Part shown: positions 52,891 to 61,148 of the stretch, piece by piece | Layout: each line of letters begins with the position of its first letter | How positions within the stretch are numbered: the stretch's first letter is position 1 | DNA from: Candidatus Melainabacteria bacterium | Lineage (GTDB): Bacteria > Cyanobacteriota > Vampirovibrionia > Vampirovibrionales > Vampirovibrionaceae | Length of the DNA stretch: 61,148 nt | Direction: 5' to 3' | Assembly: GCA_902168245.1 (NCBI GenBank) | Contig: CABHPA010000092.1 | Span: 1-61,148 of the forward strand | Notes under the pieces: generated by a model | Databases searched by the model: none | The model's input: the letters and a program-made list of their open reading frames with translations, nothing else | What the model was told of the DNA's origin: nothing | Made by a program: the position numbers and the translations under genes

Positions 52891-53796
52891 CTAAGGGTAG
52901 TAAGCGCGGCTTTGAATGGCTGCGGGCTGAGAATTGTAGGTCCGAACGGCAACCGGGTTCACGTTGGACAGCAGGTTTTCCATATCCTGCTTCATCGGAT
53001 GCGAACTGGTTCCCATCGTCAGTGTCACGGCTTGGGACGCACTTTCGTTGAGGAAATAGGTTGGCATTGGCTGCAGAATATTCCAGCGACAGCCAATCAT
53101 TTGCTTATCGTGTGTGCCATATTCGGTGATGGGAGAGAAGTTGCCGGGAATGGGAGTTAAGCCAGCCGTGTTGACAACACAGGTGAAAATAGCCTGATTG
53201 GAATCCGTGGGGTCATCCACTCGGAATCCCCAGGTGCTGACCCACTCGGGATTATAGTGCGGGGTATTGTTACGCACCGGATTTTGGGATGCCAAATTGA
53301 CTTTGAAACTGGTTTTAAACTTCGGCTCTCCAAAAAGTTGCATGCCTGCCGCAATGGCAATATCTGCGTCGCAGGGAACCCACACCCGATGGTTCCCGTA
53401 GAGCTTGGTTTGATCCCCATTTTCCAAATAATCCTGGTAACTAATCGGCTCAATTTGCGACTTTCGTTTTTCAGGATAGGCCACAATATTGAGTTCCAGC
53501 TCTTGGGTAATGGCCGCACCGCAGCTAGACCACTGCTCAGGCGGCACATCAATGCCAGAGGCGAACTGTCCCGAGTAAAGCTGAAAGTTAAAACTAACCA
53601 GGGCTTGATCGTTAAAAAGAGCGGGTAATAATCCCGTATCTTTAAGGTAGGGGATCACACGCTCTTTGGGAACGGCATAGAACACGCCCACATTGGTGAG
53701 TGAAGCATAGTAAAAGGGCATGGTAAACGGATACGGAACACTCGGTAAAGCCTCTTTAGCGACTGGTGAAGTCTGATTAGACATTGTGATAGGCAT
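52891..53796 (-). CDS. Acetoacetate-decarboxylase-like protein
   Basis: A 301-aa member of the ADC superfamily. The region IAAGMQLFGEPKFKTSFKV (about residues 147-165) corresponds to the segment with the Schiff-base Lys in acetoacetate decarboxylases; GEPKF keeps the Pro-Lys pair. The family also contains aldolase- and cyclase-like members, so decarboxylation is not certain. ATG at 53796 (a TTG lies two codons earlier) with AAAGGA upstream. 47 bp after the ferritin-like gene. Confidence 0.75.
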   Translation of the reverse strand: MPITMSNQTSPVAKEALPSVPYPFTMPFYYASLTNVGVFYAVPKERVIPYLKDTGLLPALFNDQALVSFNFQLYSGQFASGIDVPPEQWSSCGAAITQELELNIVAYPEKRKSQIEPISYQDYLENGDQTKLYGNHRVWVPCDADIAIAAGMQLFGEPKFKTSFKVNLASQNPVRNNTPHYNPEWVSTWGFRVDDPTDSNQAIFTCVVNTAGLTPIPGNFSPITEYGTHDKQMIGCRWNILQPMPTYFLNESASQAVTLTMGTSSHPMKQDMENLLSNVNPVAVRTYNSQPAAIQSRAYYP

Positions 53797-53843
53797 GTGC
53801 AAATTTTCCTTTCATGGTTATTAGGACAAATAGGATAGATGGA

Positions 53844-55568
53844 TTAACGGCCTCTGTAAGGCGAGTCTTGTAGAGCGCTAGCAATCCGACTGGGATCGAA
53901 GTACTGGCGCATCAGGGTAATCTGGTAGTTTTCATTGAACTGGTAGCGAATCGCCCACTCGTAGTGATACGGAACGCCGCCTGCTTTCGTGGTTCCCTGT
54001 TCACCACCATAGGTCATGGCTTGTAAGTCCTGAATAAATGTAAAGTCCCCCCCGGCGCTCCCGAAACTTACCGTTTCGTTCAGGAGCGTCCAGAAGCGAG
54101 AAAAGCCGGTATGTCCGTAGAAAGTGCCTGTATAAGGGACACTGCTTGGGCCGGTGATATCCCAAATCACATCAGGCGTCATGCACGAGAGCGCCAAATT
54201 GAGATTACCAGTTGCGTAAGCCTGCTGGAGTCGATCCAGGGTCTCTTGTACGCTGCCCGAAGCTTCTGACGCACTACTGGAAGCGCTAGGATGAGCCTTG
54301 TTCTTACTACTTAAATTGCCAACATTAGAAGTTTGAATGCTTGTCATTGCTTTCGCCTTTCCAAAAGGGCACCCGCCAGCCGATGGTTTCTCTGCACTCG
54401 GGGACGGTATGCGATAAGCGGATACGGATTCAGAAGTTACAGATTCCAGGGATATTGATTGGGGGGGGACATATTCAAACGTGGGAACACAGTGGAACCC
54501 CGGCTGCCCGGGAAACGGGTTTTCCGTAATCGCCCGGAACTCGTTGCGAAGGGAACACATGGCGACCACCGCCGGTAACAGTTTCTCCGGTTCGCCCGTC
54601 AAGGCTTGCTGAAGTTGCTCCAGCAGTTGGCAATAGCGTTGGTTAAACGCGTAGACCGCGTCTTTTTCCTCACCTGGTGGATAGTCCCACAATTTAACGT
54701 TATCGGGAACCTTAAGGGCGTTGTCCCAATTGACGACCAGCGGTTCTCCAGTCGGACCACTTTTGACAGTATCGCCTTCTTTATAGAGGCGGCCTTCTTT
54801 TAATTCATTAAAACGGAAGTAATGGGCAACCTCTCGAAAGCCTCCTTGGCGCTCACTCTCCTTGCCTGTCCACTCCTCCTGATCGGTTCCCTCCCCCTGT
54901 GCCTTAATCAAGCGCAACGCACTTATGGCAGAAGGCAGATCGTTTACGAGGACAACCCCTCCCCCACCATCGTAGTAAAACGCATGGGGAGGTACTTGCA
55001 GGGCGGCATCGCCACAAAAGATGGCGTCTTCTCCGAATTGCTCCACGGCGGAGCGCAAACGCCCCTCAATATAGGTGTAGAACTCTCCAATGGTCATATC
55101 ACTGAGCAATTGACGGGCAACCACTTCAGGGCGAATATACTTGGGATGTTCAATCTGCATGCCTTGTGCAACAGCTGCTTTAGAAAAGCCTAATAAGCTG
55201 ATTCTGATCCCATCAATGTTATAAGGAAGGTACGATGGATAACGCGGCAGGAAGTTGGGCGAATTAACCTTGGGCGTTCCGCCAATGGCGTTGAGTACAT
55301 TGGCTGCAAGCACAAAATGCAGCATTTCCTCTACCACGATGGAGCGAATAGATTCCACAACATACCAGTCGCTTTGATCATTCAATGTATACAGCATGGT
55401 GAGGTATGGCGGAATCGTGGCATGTTCCAGACCCATTGCATTTTGCAGTAAGGTCCGTAGATATTGGAGTTCGTCTTCAAGGACAGGGTAGCAGCTAACC
55501 TTCACAAACCCTGTCGATTTAAAGGAGGCAACGGCTGCCGCTTCGCGCGACTGTGTAATCGTACCCAT
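53844..55568 (-). CDS. Ferritin-like (VioB/RebD-family) protein fused to a SnoaL-like domain
   Basis: A 574-aa fusion. Residues about 30-270 match the ferritin-like domain of iminophenyl-pyruvate dimer synthases: GLEHATIPPYLTMLY (Glu48, His49) and VVEEMLHFVLAANVLNAIGG (Glu80, Glu81, His84). A Ser/Ala-rich linker (about 400-440) leads to a C-terminal NTF2/SnoaL-like domain (LDRLQQAYATGNLNLALSCM to the end). VioB and RebD couple indole-pyruvate imines; here no amino-acid oxidase or tryptophan gene is near, so the reaction must differ. AAAGGGATC precedes the ATG, four bases after the gene upstream. Confidence 0.85.
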   Translation of the reverse strand: MGTITQSREAAAVASFKSTGFVKVSCYPVLEDELQYLRTLLQNAMGLEHATIPPYLTMLYTLNDQSDWYVVESIRSIVVEEMLHFVLAANVLNAIGGTPKVNSPNFLPRYPSYLPYNIDGIRISLLGFSKAAVAQGMQIEHPKYIRPEVVARQLLSDMTIGEFYTYIEGRLRSAVEQFGEDAIFCGDAALQVPPHAFYYDGGGGVVLVNDLPSAISALRLIKAQGEGTDQEEWTGKESERQGGFREVAHYFRFNELKEGRLYKEGDTVKSGPTGEPLVVNWDNALKVPDNVKLWDYPPGEEKDAVYAFNQRYCQLLEQLQQALTGEPEKLLPAVVAMCSLRNEFRAITENPFPGQPGFHCVPTFEYVPPQSISLESVTSESVSAYRIPSPSAEKPSAGGCPFGKAKAMTSIQTSNVGNLSSKNKAHPSASSSASEASGSVQETLDRLQQAYATGNLNLALSCMTPDVIWDITGPSSVPYTGTFYGHTGFSRFWTLLNETVSFGSAGGDFTFIQDLQAMTYGGEQGTTKAGGVPYHYEWAIRYQFNENYQITLMRQYFDPSRIASALQDSPYRGR

Positions 55569-55571
55569 TGA

Positions 55572-57383
55572 TTAATGATCCCTTTCCAGAATATGAGACG
55601 CGGTCTTAAACGTAAGTGCGGTCATGGTTAGCGTAGGATTGGACGTTCCCAGCGTGGGCATACTGCCACAACCGATGACATAGAGATTGGGATGCCCCCA
55701 GGCCCGCTGTGTTGTATCCACGACCGAGTTGCGGGATGTGGTTCCCATGCGATGCGTCCCCGCGGCATGCCCCACCCCGCACCAAGTATACCCCTGCCCG
55801 TTGCGGGTAAAATAACCGGGGTCTGTCGAGTTGTATTGGGTCGCATCCTGAATATTCAAATAGGAAAATATTTGTTGAGCGACTTCCCGACCATATACCA
55901 GGCCCGCTTGTGTGTAATCATCCACGTTGTAATGAATCACGGGGCGGTAATTACCCAGACGATCGCGCCATGCGTCATCAATCGTAATGCGATTTAACGC
56001 ATTCGGGAGTTGCTCGGTCATCATATCCAGGCGTATCTGGCGCGGAACATCGCTACCCAGGCGTTGACGCAAATGCCTCCCAAAAGAATGTTCGTCATCA
56101 ATCAGGGAAAGCGTGGTGTCGCCAGGCTCATTGCGAGGCCAACTCCAACCCCAATTGCCTATTTCAAGCACAAAACCCGCCTTTTCCCTGCGTTGTGGCC
56201 CCCCTCGATAATTCACCAGGGTGGATGTTAATCCCGGTCCTCTGAATGCGCCAATCGACTCCGGAGCCAACCCCCAGGATAAAATTGCCGGGTGATCCAT
56301 GAGGTTTCGTCCCAACTGTCCGCTTTCCGAACAAAGCCCCGATGCCTTTAAAAGCACGGCATTCTCAATCGCATTGGCCGCCAAAACAATCCAGGGAGCT
56401 GATAGCTCAATGTCTTGGTGCGCCGTTGACTGGTCATCAAACCAAACTTTGCATAAAAGTTTATGAATGATTCCTGTTTCAGGATCCGCAATTAAGCGTG
56501 ATACAACCGTCTGGGTCAAAATATCAATGGACGTTTGTTCCAGTGTTTTCAAGCTGTTATAGCGGGCTTGAATCGGACAAATGGGGATACAGCTGGAGTT
56601 CCCCATGCAGCGCTGCCCGACTGCCGGATTCCCCGCCGCCCCGTGCGGCTTATATCCCTTGCCATTTTGGTAGTTGCCGTTCGGAATACTGTTTCGCCCC
56701 TGGGGAATAGAGCGGATTTCCGAGAGCTGTTCTCCCGGCAAGGTTTTCCCTGCCAAGCCGCGTGTTATCCACTGATCCAGATACGTCGGCGGAATCCGAT
56801 GCATCGGATAAACATAGCCGGACTCAAAATGAATGCCGTGATACTGCTGTTCCTCCACTTCCGCCGAAACCCCGATGGTCTCTTCCGCCAAGGCATAGTA
56901 TGGGAGGAGATCGTCATAAGTCAAAGGCCAGTCAACCGCCTGATCAAATAGTGATTTCATGGCGAAGTCTTCCGGCAACATCCGTGGACAACTGCCAAAC
57001 CAATGAAGAGAAGTGCCTCCCAGACGACGCACATAATTGCTTTCAAAGGGGTAAGGTCCCATTTGCACAAAATAACCTTTGTGCGACGGGATGTTTTTCG
57101 GCGTCAGCGCTTCGACATCAGTTACTTCCGGTTGTGGGGCGTTCGGAGAATTGGGGTAGGGAGAGTTGGGCGTTTTGGCCAGAGCATTCATATAATGCCG
57201 CACATACTTCAAATGTTGCGAATAGGCAGGGCCTTCTCCCGCACCCGCTTCCAGCAATAAGACACGTTTACCGGCATCTCGCATTAGCTTGCCCAGAATA
57301 CTGCCCGCAAATCCGGAGCCCACAATAATTACATCGTAGGCGCCAGCGGTTGCTTCCTGCCAGGTAATTTTACGCACTGCCAA
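55572..57383 (-). CDS. GMC oxidoreductase 2 with Cys cluster
   Basis: A 603-aa flavoprotein of the FAD-dependent sugar/polyol dehydrogenase type. FAD motif VIIVGSGFAGSILGK near residue 18; CMGNSSCIPICPIQA at about residues 259-273 resembles the [3Fe-4S] ligand region of FAD-glucose dehydrogenase; active-site region GHAAGTHRMG near 540. It starts at a TTG at 57383 or a GTG at 57377, overlapping the upstream gene by 8-14 bp. Paralog of the next protein. Electron acceptor unknown: no cytochrome subunit is present. Confidence 0.9.
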   Translation of the reverse strand: MAVRKITWQEATAGAYDVIIVGSGFAGSILGKLMRDAGKRVLLLEAGAGEGPAYSQHLKYVRHYMNALAKTPNSPYPNSPNAPQPEVTDVEALTPKNIPSHKGYFVQMGPYPFESNYVRRLGGTSLHWFGSCPRMLPEDFAMKSLFDQAVDWPLTYDDLLPYYALAEETIGVSAEVEEQQYHGIHFESGYVYPMHRIPPTYLDQWITRGLAGKTLPGEQLSEIRSIPQGRNSIPNGNYQNGKGYKPHGAAGNPAVGQRCMGNSSCIPICPIQARYNSLKTLEQTSIDILTQTVVSRLIADPETGIIHKLLCKVWFDDQSTAHQDIELSAPWIVLAANAIENAVLLKASGLCSESGQLGRNLMDHPAILSWGLAPESIGAFRGPGLTSTLVNYRGGPQRREKAGFVLEIGNWGWSWPRNEPGDTTLSLIDDEHSFGRHLRQRLGSDVPRQIRLDMMTEQLPNALNRITIDDAWRDRLGNYRPVIHYNVDDYTQAGLVYGREVAQQIFSYLNIQDATQYNSTDPGYFTRNGQGYTWCGVGHAAGTHRMGTTSRNSVVDTTQRAWGHPNLYVIGCGSMPTLGTSNPTLTMTALTFKTASHILERDH

Positions 57384-59208
57384 CCCCGTTGAGATCGTTG
57401 ACGATATTGTGCGCCGCCCACAAGGTTAGCGCGGACATGGTGAGTGTGGGGTTGGAAGTCCCCATTGTCACCATATTGCCGCAGCCTACCAGATAGAGGT
57501 TGGGGTGTTGCCAGGTGCGCTGTTGCGGATTCACGACAGATTTTTCTGGCGTACTGCCCATGCAGTGTGTTCCCGCAAAATGACCCGCGCCGTTGAAGGA
57601 AAGATTGACGCCGTTATAGGTAAAAAATCCAGATTGGTTCGGCGTATACTGGCTAGCGTCCTGAATATTGGCTTTGCGAAAAATGGCTTGCGCCGTTTCG
57701 GAAGCACTCAAAAAACCGGCTTGCGTATAGAGCGATAAATCATAATGAATAATCGGGCGATAATTCCCCAACGCATCTTTAAATGCCGGATCAATCGTTA
57801 CCCGGTTATTATAGTCCGGTAACTGCTCCACCAAAATGCCAAAGCGGAATTGTCGGCTTACCTGATCCTGAAGGGTTTGACGCAGCGCTTTTCCAATCAA
57901 GCCGTTCGTATCCACTGCGATTTCAACGTTGGATTGCGGCGCATTGGCAGGCCAGAGCCAGCCATCATTCCCCATTTCCATGCGAAAAGGGGCACGCTTG
58001 GATCGAAACAATCCTGTGCGCATATCCTCAATACCGGAGGTGGCCAGCGGTCCCCGCATGGGCCAGAGCGGGCCATCCTGCGCCGTTCCCCAAGCCAGCA
58101 GTTCCGGGTGATCCATCAAGTGCCGACCGACTAGATCGTTTCCCGTACAGGCTTTCGAGGCTAGAAGCAACAGGGCATTGGAAACGGCATGGGCCGCCAG
58201 AACATACCGCTTGGCGCGAACCACATGTTCGGTATACTGCGGGTTGTCTTTACTTAGGTAATGTTTGAAGCGAATCCCGGTAATTTCCTGACTCTCGGGA
58301 TCAATCAGCAATTCCGAAGCCACGCTCTGGGGCAAAATATCCAGATAATCAGGATGAGCCTCGTTGAGCGTTTTAAATGCATTGTATTTGGCTTGAATCG
58401 GACAGATAGGTACGCAACTACTATTGCCCATGCAGCGATCCCCAACGGCAGGGTTTCCCACTGCCCCTCGGGGTTTGTAGCCCTGCCCGTGGTTATATGC
58501 ATCATTGGGAATACTGTTTCGAGACGCAGGTGTTCCGCGCACTTTTAGCTTGAAGGTTTGTCCACTATCCTCAATCGGTAAGCCATCTACCGCTTGCGCC
58601 AGTTGATTATCGCTCCAGCTGCGAGGTAAGGCATGCATGGGATACACATAGCCCTTGGGGAATTCCACGCCCAAATAGCTTTGCTCTTCTACCTCGGCGG
58701 AAACACCCAGTTCAAACTCGGCTTTCCTGTACCACGGTTCGAGATCCTCGTAGCATATCGGCCAATCGCGACCTACACCGTAACGGGTGTATACCGAAAA
58801 ATCGTCCGGCAACATCCGTAACGATGTTCCCAGCCAGTGCAGTGTGGTGCCACCCAAATAACGTGTATAAGTGGAGCTGAAAGGTAACGGGCCATACTGA
58901 ACGAAGTACCCGTCTTCATCCGGCTTTCCGGGGGGGATGCGCTTCACATCCGTTTCCAGGGGCTCGGACGCATTTTCGTTGACTGGATAAGGCGCGTTCG
59001 GAATTTTAATTAGCGCTTTGTGATAGGTCTTTAAAAATTCCAGGTAACCAGCATAGGACATCCCCGTGGTGGTTCCCGCCTCCACAATCAGGCAGCGTTT
59101 TTTGTCGTGAGTCAAAGTTTTTGCCACCAGTGAGCCGGAAATGCCCCCCCCTACAATCACCACATCGTAGGTCTGTTTTAGGGCTTCTTCTACCGTGACA
59201 ATTCTCAT
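57370..59208 (-). CDS. GMC oxidoreductase 3 with Cys cluster
   Basis: A 612-aa flavoprotein closely related to GMC 2 along its whole length. FAD motif VVIVGGGISGSLVAK near residue 18, CMGNSSCVPICPIQA at about 258-272, active-site region GHFAGTHCMG near 544. Its ATG overlaps the stop of the small-subunit gene (ATGA), so it is the natural partner of that subunit. Oxidises an alcohol, sugar or hydroxy acid, probably in the cytoplasm, as no signal sequence is visible. Confidence 0.9.
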   Translation of the reverse strand: MRIVTVEEALKQTYDVVIVGGGISGSLVAKTLTHDKKRCLIVEAGTTTGMSYAGYLEFLKTYHKALIKIPNAPYPVNENASEPLETDVKRIPPGKPDEDGYFVQYGPLPFSSTYTRYLGGTTLHWLGTSLRMLPDDFSVYTRYGVGRDWPICYEDLEPWYRKAEFELGVSAEVEEQSYLGVEFPKGYVYPMHALPRSWSDNQLAQAVDGLPIEDSGQTFKLKVRGTPASRNSIPNDAYNHGQGYKPRGAVGNPAVGDRCMGNSSCVPICPIQAKYNAFKTLNEAHPDYLDILPQSVASELLIDPESQEITGIRFKHYLSKDNPQYTEHVVRAKRYVLAAHAVSNALLLLASKACTGNDLVGRHLMDHPELLAWGTAQDGPLWPMRGPLATSGIEDMRTGLFRSKRAPFRMEMGNDGWLWPANAPQSNVEIAVDTNGLIGKALRQTLQDQVSRQFRFGILVEQLPDYNNRVTIDPAFKDALGNYRPIIHYDLSLYTQAGFLSASETAQAIFRKANIQDASQYTPNQSGFFTYNGVNLSFNGAGHFAGTHCMGSTPEKSVVNPQQRTWQHPNLYLVGCGNMVTMGTSNPTLTMSALTLWAAHNIVNDLNGVGSA

Positions 59209-59666
59209 GACTGCACCTCTTCGTGACTCAGCTTGGCACGAAGCAGTTCAGGAGGAGAGGCCCATGCACCAAAACCCTGTTGTTTTGCCCCTTGAGGATG
59301 CGCCTTAATGGCGTCCCACACCAGGCCTTCCTGATAGGATTGCGAACTCAGAATTTCCGTTTTGGAGGGATCTTCCGGGTTATACCATTGCCCCAGATAC
59401 CAGAGCTTGATAATGCTCCGTACGAGTGGCGTTAAGGCTTGCGGACCGGATTGAATCAGCGCTTTTTTCTGGGCATCTGAAAGCAATTGGACTTTTTCGA
59501 ATTCGGAAAGTAGTGTTAAAAATTCGCTGCCGCTACGCTGTTTAACCCATTCATAATAAACAGACGCCATGCCTGTTCCCATGAGCTCAAAGCGACTGAA
59601 TCCGGTTAAATAAACTGAGAAACTAATAAACGTATCCAAAGATGAAGCCGTACGACTGACGCCCAT
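59205..59666 (-). CDS. Sugar-dehydrogenase small subunit (FAD-SLDH/GDH gamma-like)
   Basis: A 153-aa protein matching the small-subunit family of membrane FAD-dehydrogenases: FISFSVYLTGFSRFELMGTG, then IIKLWYLGQWYNPE, SYQEGLVWDAIKAHPQG and FGAWASPPE. In FAD-GDH and sorbitol dehydrogenases this subunit usually carries a Tat signal and helps export of the flavoprotein; here the N-terminus (MGVSRTASSL) has no twin-Arg or hydrophobic signal. GAGGTGG lies 10 bases before the ATG. First gene of the cluster. Confidence 0.85.
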   Translation of the reverse strand: MGVSRTASSLDTFISFSVYLTGFSRFELMGTGMASVYYEWVKQRSGSEFLTLLSEFEKVQLLSDAQKKALIQSGPQALTPLVRSIIKLWYLGQWYNPEDPSKTEILSSQSYQEGLVWDAIKAHPQGAKQQGFGAWASPPELLRAKLSHEEVQS

Positions 59667-59825
59667 ATTTAATAATCCACCTCTTTAGAAAACGGTGCAA
59701 AGTAGCGAAAGGTGTAGCTTATCCTCTCCTCAGTGTTGCAAAAGCAGACTGCAAGGAGGCGAAAAAAACCTGCCAATTTCAAAACAAAACTTAAAACTAA
59801 GCCAACCTGAAAATTATTTATCAAT

Positions 59826-59854
59826 ATTAAAGATGATAACGTCATTATTGTAAA
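59826..59854 (-). promoter_or_regulatory. Candidate promoter of the redox cluster
   Basis: On the minus strand -35 TTTACA (59854-59849), 17-bp spacer, -10 TTTAAT (59831-59826); each is one base from consensus. The spacer contains an imperfect palindrome (ATAATGAC/GTTATCAT), a possible operator. The leader to the ATG at 59666 would be about 150 nt. Confidence 0.5.
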
Positions 59855-60159
59855 GCTTTTTAATTGACTGAGCTTGGCACCCTAGGCCTTACCCGGGATT
59901 ATATGCTCCCAGCCAGGGCTCTCAAGGAATAAGTCCGATCCCACATAGCTGAATTGCTTTGTCCTTGACCGCCCTGGCTTTCCACTATGCCGCACTTTCA
60001 GGAGGAAAGGAAAAGAAATGGGTGGGTTGGGGGGCTCAAATTTTACTAATTTTACTTGCCGTTTGCAGCATTTGCCTATGATTAAGTTGTTTAATTGAAT
60101 TAAGGATAAGGACAGCTGCAAATGAAGCTGAGAAGATAGCCTCCAAGCAACCTGAGGAA

Positions 60160-60250
60160 AAACTGTAAAACAGTAAAACTGTAGGGAGATACCCTCTTAT
60201 AGTCTTAGGATTTTAATGGTATAAAGTACCATATACAGTTTTACAGTTTA
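60160..60250. repeat. AAACTGTAAAAC repeats in inverted arrangement
   Basis: The left part (60160-60183) contains ACTGT three times in alternating orientation; the right part (60234-60250) is its inverted copy, TACAGTTTTACAGTTTA. The 75-nt interior holds GGTATAAAGTACC. No gene lies in 59667-60411; a separate small hairpin CTTCGT/ACGAAG is at 60275-60291. Could be a regulator-binding region for the gene at 60412 or a mobile-element remnant. Confidence 0.5.
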
Positions 60251-60411
60251 TTCTTTTATTACTAATTTAGATCACTTCGTAGTTCACGAAGCCGTCACTT
60301 AAAAACCTCTCGCTATAAGGATTTTAACTAAAGCTATTAATCAAAAAAGTGAGCTTTTTGTAGGGAAAATAAACTGTCAGAAAGCGGTATAAACGGAAAG
60401 ACAGATCCAGT

Positions 60412-60807
60412 TTAAGAGGCTTCCGCGTCTAATGTATTGTAGGATAGCGGTTTACGCCCATTGTCAGGTAAATAGATATGAACACCAAAGGGTTCCCCTT
60501 CTGGCCCTGTATGCTCTATCTCTTGCTTATCTTTCCACCCAAAACGGTTCTTGACATTGAAGATCCAGACCGCTGCACTAAAGCCTTTCAGTTGCCCACA
60601 TGCAGCTGCAATGCCCATCTTTTCCCAAAACAATAGGCTAGCAGAAAGGCCAACCTCTTTGGACTCAGGATGCTGGTTTAGCCAGGTATAGAGGGTCTGC
60701 TTGGAAACCATGACTTCCCCGGCAAAGGACTCAAATGAAAGGCCTTTGCGCATATGCACAAGCAGTTGATCACAATAGTGCTCTTGGTATTTGCTGGGTC
60801 TAGGCAT
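60412..60807 (-). CDS. Phage terminase small-subunit-like protein
   Basis: A 131-aa protein with an N-terminal HTH (LSFESFAGEVMVSKQTLYTWLNQHPE) and a C-terminal part common in phage packaging proteins (IFNVKNRFGWKDKQEIEHTG). Such small subunits bind phage DNA for packaging. No large terminase or structural gene is visible, so it is an isolated phage-derived gene or an adapted DNA-binding protein. Confidence 0.7.
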   Translation of the reverse strand: MPRPSKYQEHYCDQLLVHMRKGLSFESFAGEVMVSKQTLYTWLNQHPESKEVGLSASLLFWEKMGIAAACGQLKGFSAAVWIFNVKNRFGWKDKQEIEHTGPEGEPFGVHIYLPDNGRKPLSYNTLDAEAS

Positions 60808-61023
60808 TTTCTTTTATGGCGTCTAGTTATTCGTTACTAACTCTATTTTACAAGCCTAAAAGCCATTTGAATACAAGATCCAATTGGCTTTTAGCGTGTT
60901 GGGATAGAGGAAACTCCTGCTCAAACTTTGAGCTATGACGATCCTAAAAAATTTGGAGGCTAAGAGCCTGTATTCACAGACAAGGTAGTTTGTGGATAAT
61001 GTTTGGATAGAGGAGGAGTGGGT

Positions 61024-61148
61024 ATGCCCTATTCAAGCGATTTAAGCGATGCTGAATGGTTATTGGTGGAAGATTTATTTGCCGTCGGCAACTATGGTAC
61101 GAGTCGCCAACATGCAGTTCGTGATTTGCTGAACGCTGTTTTTTATTT
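61024..61148 (+). CDS. IS5-family transposase, cut by window end
   Basis: The first 41 residues (MPYSSDLSDAEWLLVEDLF and on) are the typical N-terminus of IS5-type transposases. AGGAGG lies just before the ATG. The element's left end is probably near 60963 (GAGCCTGTATTCACAGA), but the other end is outside the window, so this cannot be checked here. Confidence 0.8.
   Translation, partial: MPYSSDLSDAEWLLVEDLFAVGNYGTSRQHAVRDLLNAVFY

Noticed and set aside
59882-60121. 79-codon minus-strand frame
   Set aside because: No start signal and no family; it lies in the A/T-rich region upstream of the redox cluster promoter.
60991-60999. Perfect DnaA box TGTGGATAA
   Set aside because: It is a single copy inside the probable IS5 end region, without other boxes or an A/T-rich unwinding element; chance occurrence is likely.

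Overview
The window looks like a bacterial conjugative plasmid, or an integrated conjugative element, that carries a metabolic gene cluster and has been reshaped by insertion sequences. The host is not proven. The prepilin-like protein at 82-681, with its FTLAELL cleavage motif followed by an ATFTIP stretch, resembles pilins of the non-photosynthetic cyanobacterial sister group (Vampirovibrionia/Melainabacteria), so that is my tentative assignment. No rRNA or tRNA was recognised.

Layout. 82-1306: pilin-like gene, a small hypothetical gene and the 3' end of an IS4-type transposase. 1307-5068: a Tn552-like transposon (serine resolvase, DDE transposase, AAA ATPase) with inverted ends of about 270 bp; it has cut off a TraC/ArdC-like gene. 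5048-21385, all minus strand: an RP4-like mating-pair-formation operon, trbB-C-D-E-J, a small TrbK-position gene, trbL-F-G-H-I, traG, two traF-like peptidases, trbN, two small genes and the truncated ardC/traC. 21522-29471: repressors, small hypotheticals, a tyrosine recombinase beside a probable core site, a pair of DnaA-domain-I-like proteins, and a HTH/coiled-coil protein whose upstream region holds tandem promoters, a predicted short RNA and 10-bp repeats. 29532-33699: an RP4-like relaxosome, traM-L-K to one side and traJ-traI to the other side of an oriT in which the nic site and 19-bp inverted repeat are visible. 33799-43570: maintenance and housekeeping genes (HU, SWIM-SNF2 helicase, RecD2-like helicase, frameshifted secreted nuclease, small paralogs). 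43570-46996: an IS21-family element fused to a broken IS3 transposase.

47474-59666, minus strand: a VOC protein, a secreted histidine-phosphatase-like protein and a redox/decarboxylase cluster. In transcription order the core is a sugar-dehydrogenase-type small subunit, two cysteine-motif GMC flavoproteins, a ferritin-like (VioB/RebD-family) protein fused to a SnoaL-like domain, an acetoacetate-decarboxylase-like protein, a third GMC oxidoreductase and a UbiD decarboxylase. Tight spacing and overlaps at its head suggest one operon. I do not recognise this combination as a described pathway; it is the best candidate for an undescribed system here. 60412-61148 holds a terminase-small-subunit-like gene and the start of an IS5-type transposase cut by the window edge.

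Together, traI/J/K act at oriT, traG couples the relaxosome to the Trb channel, the TraF-like peptidases probably mature TrbC, and ArdC would have protected incoming DNA. Both large mobile elements lack matching target duplications and have unrelated truncated genes on their two sides, so deletions or recombination between copies have shaped this replicon.
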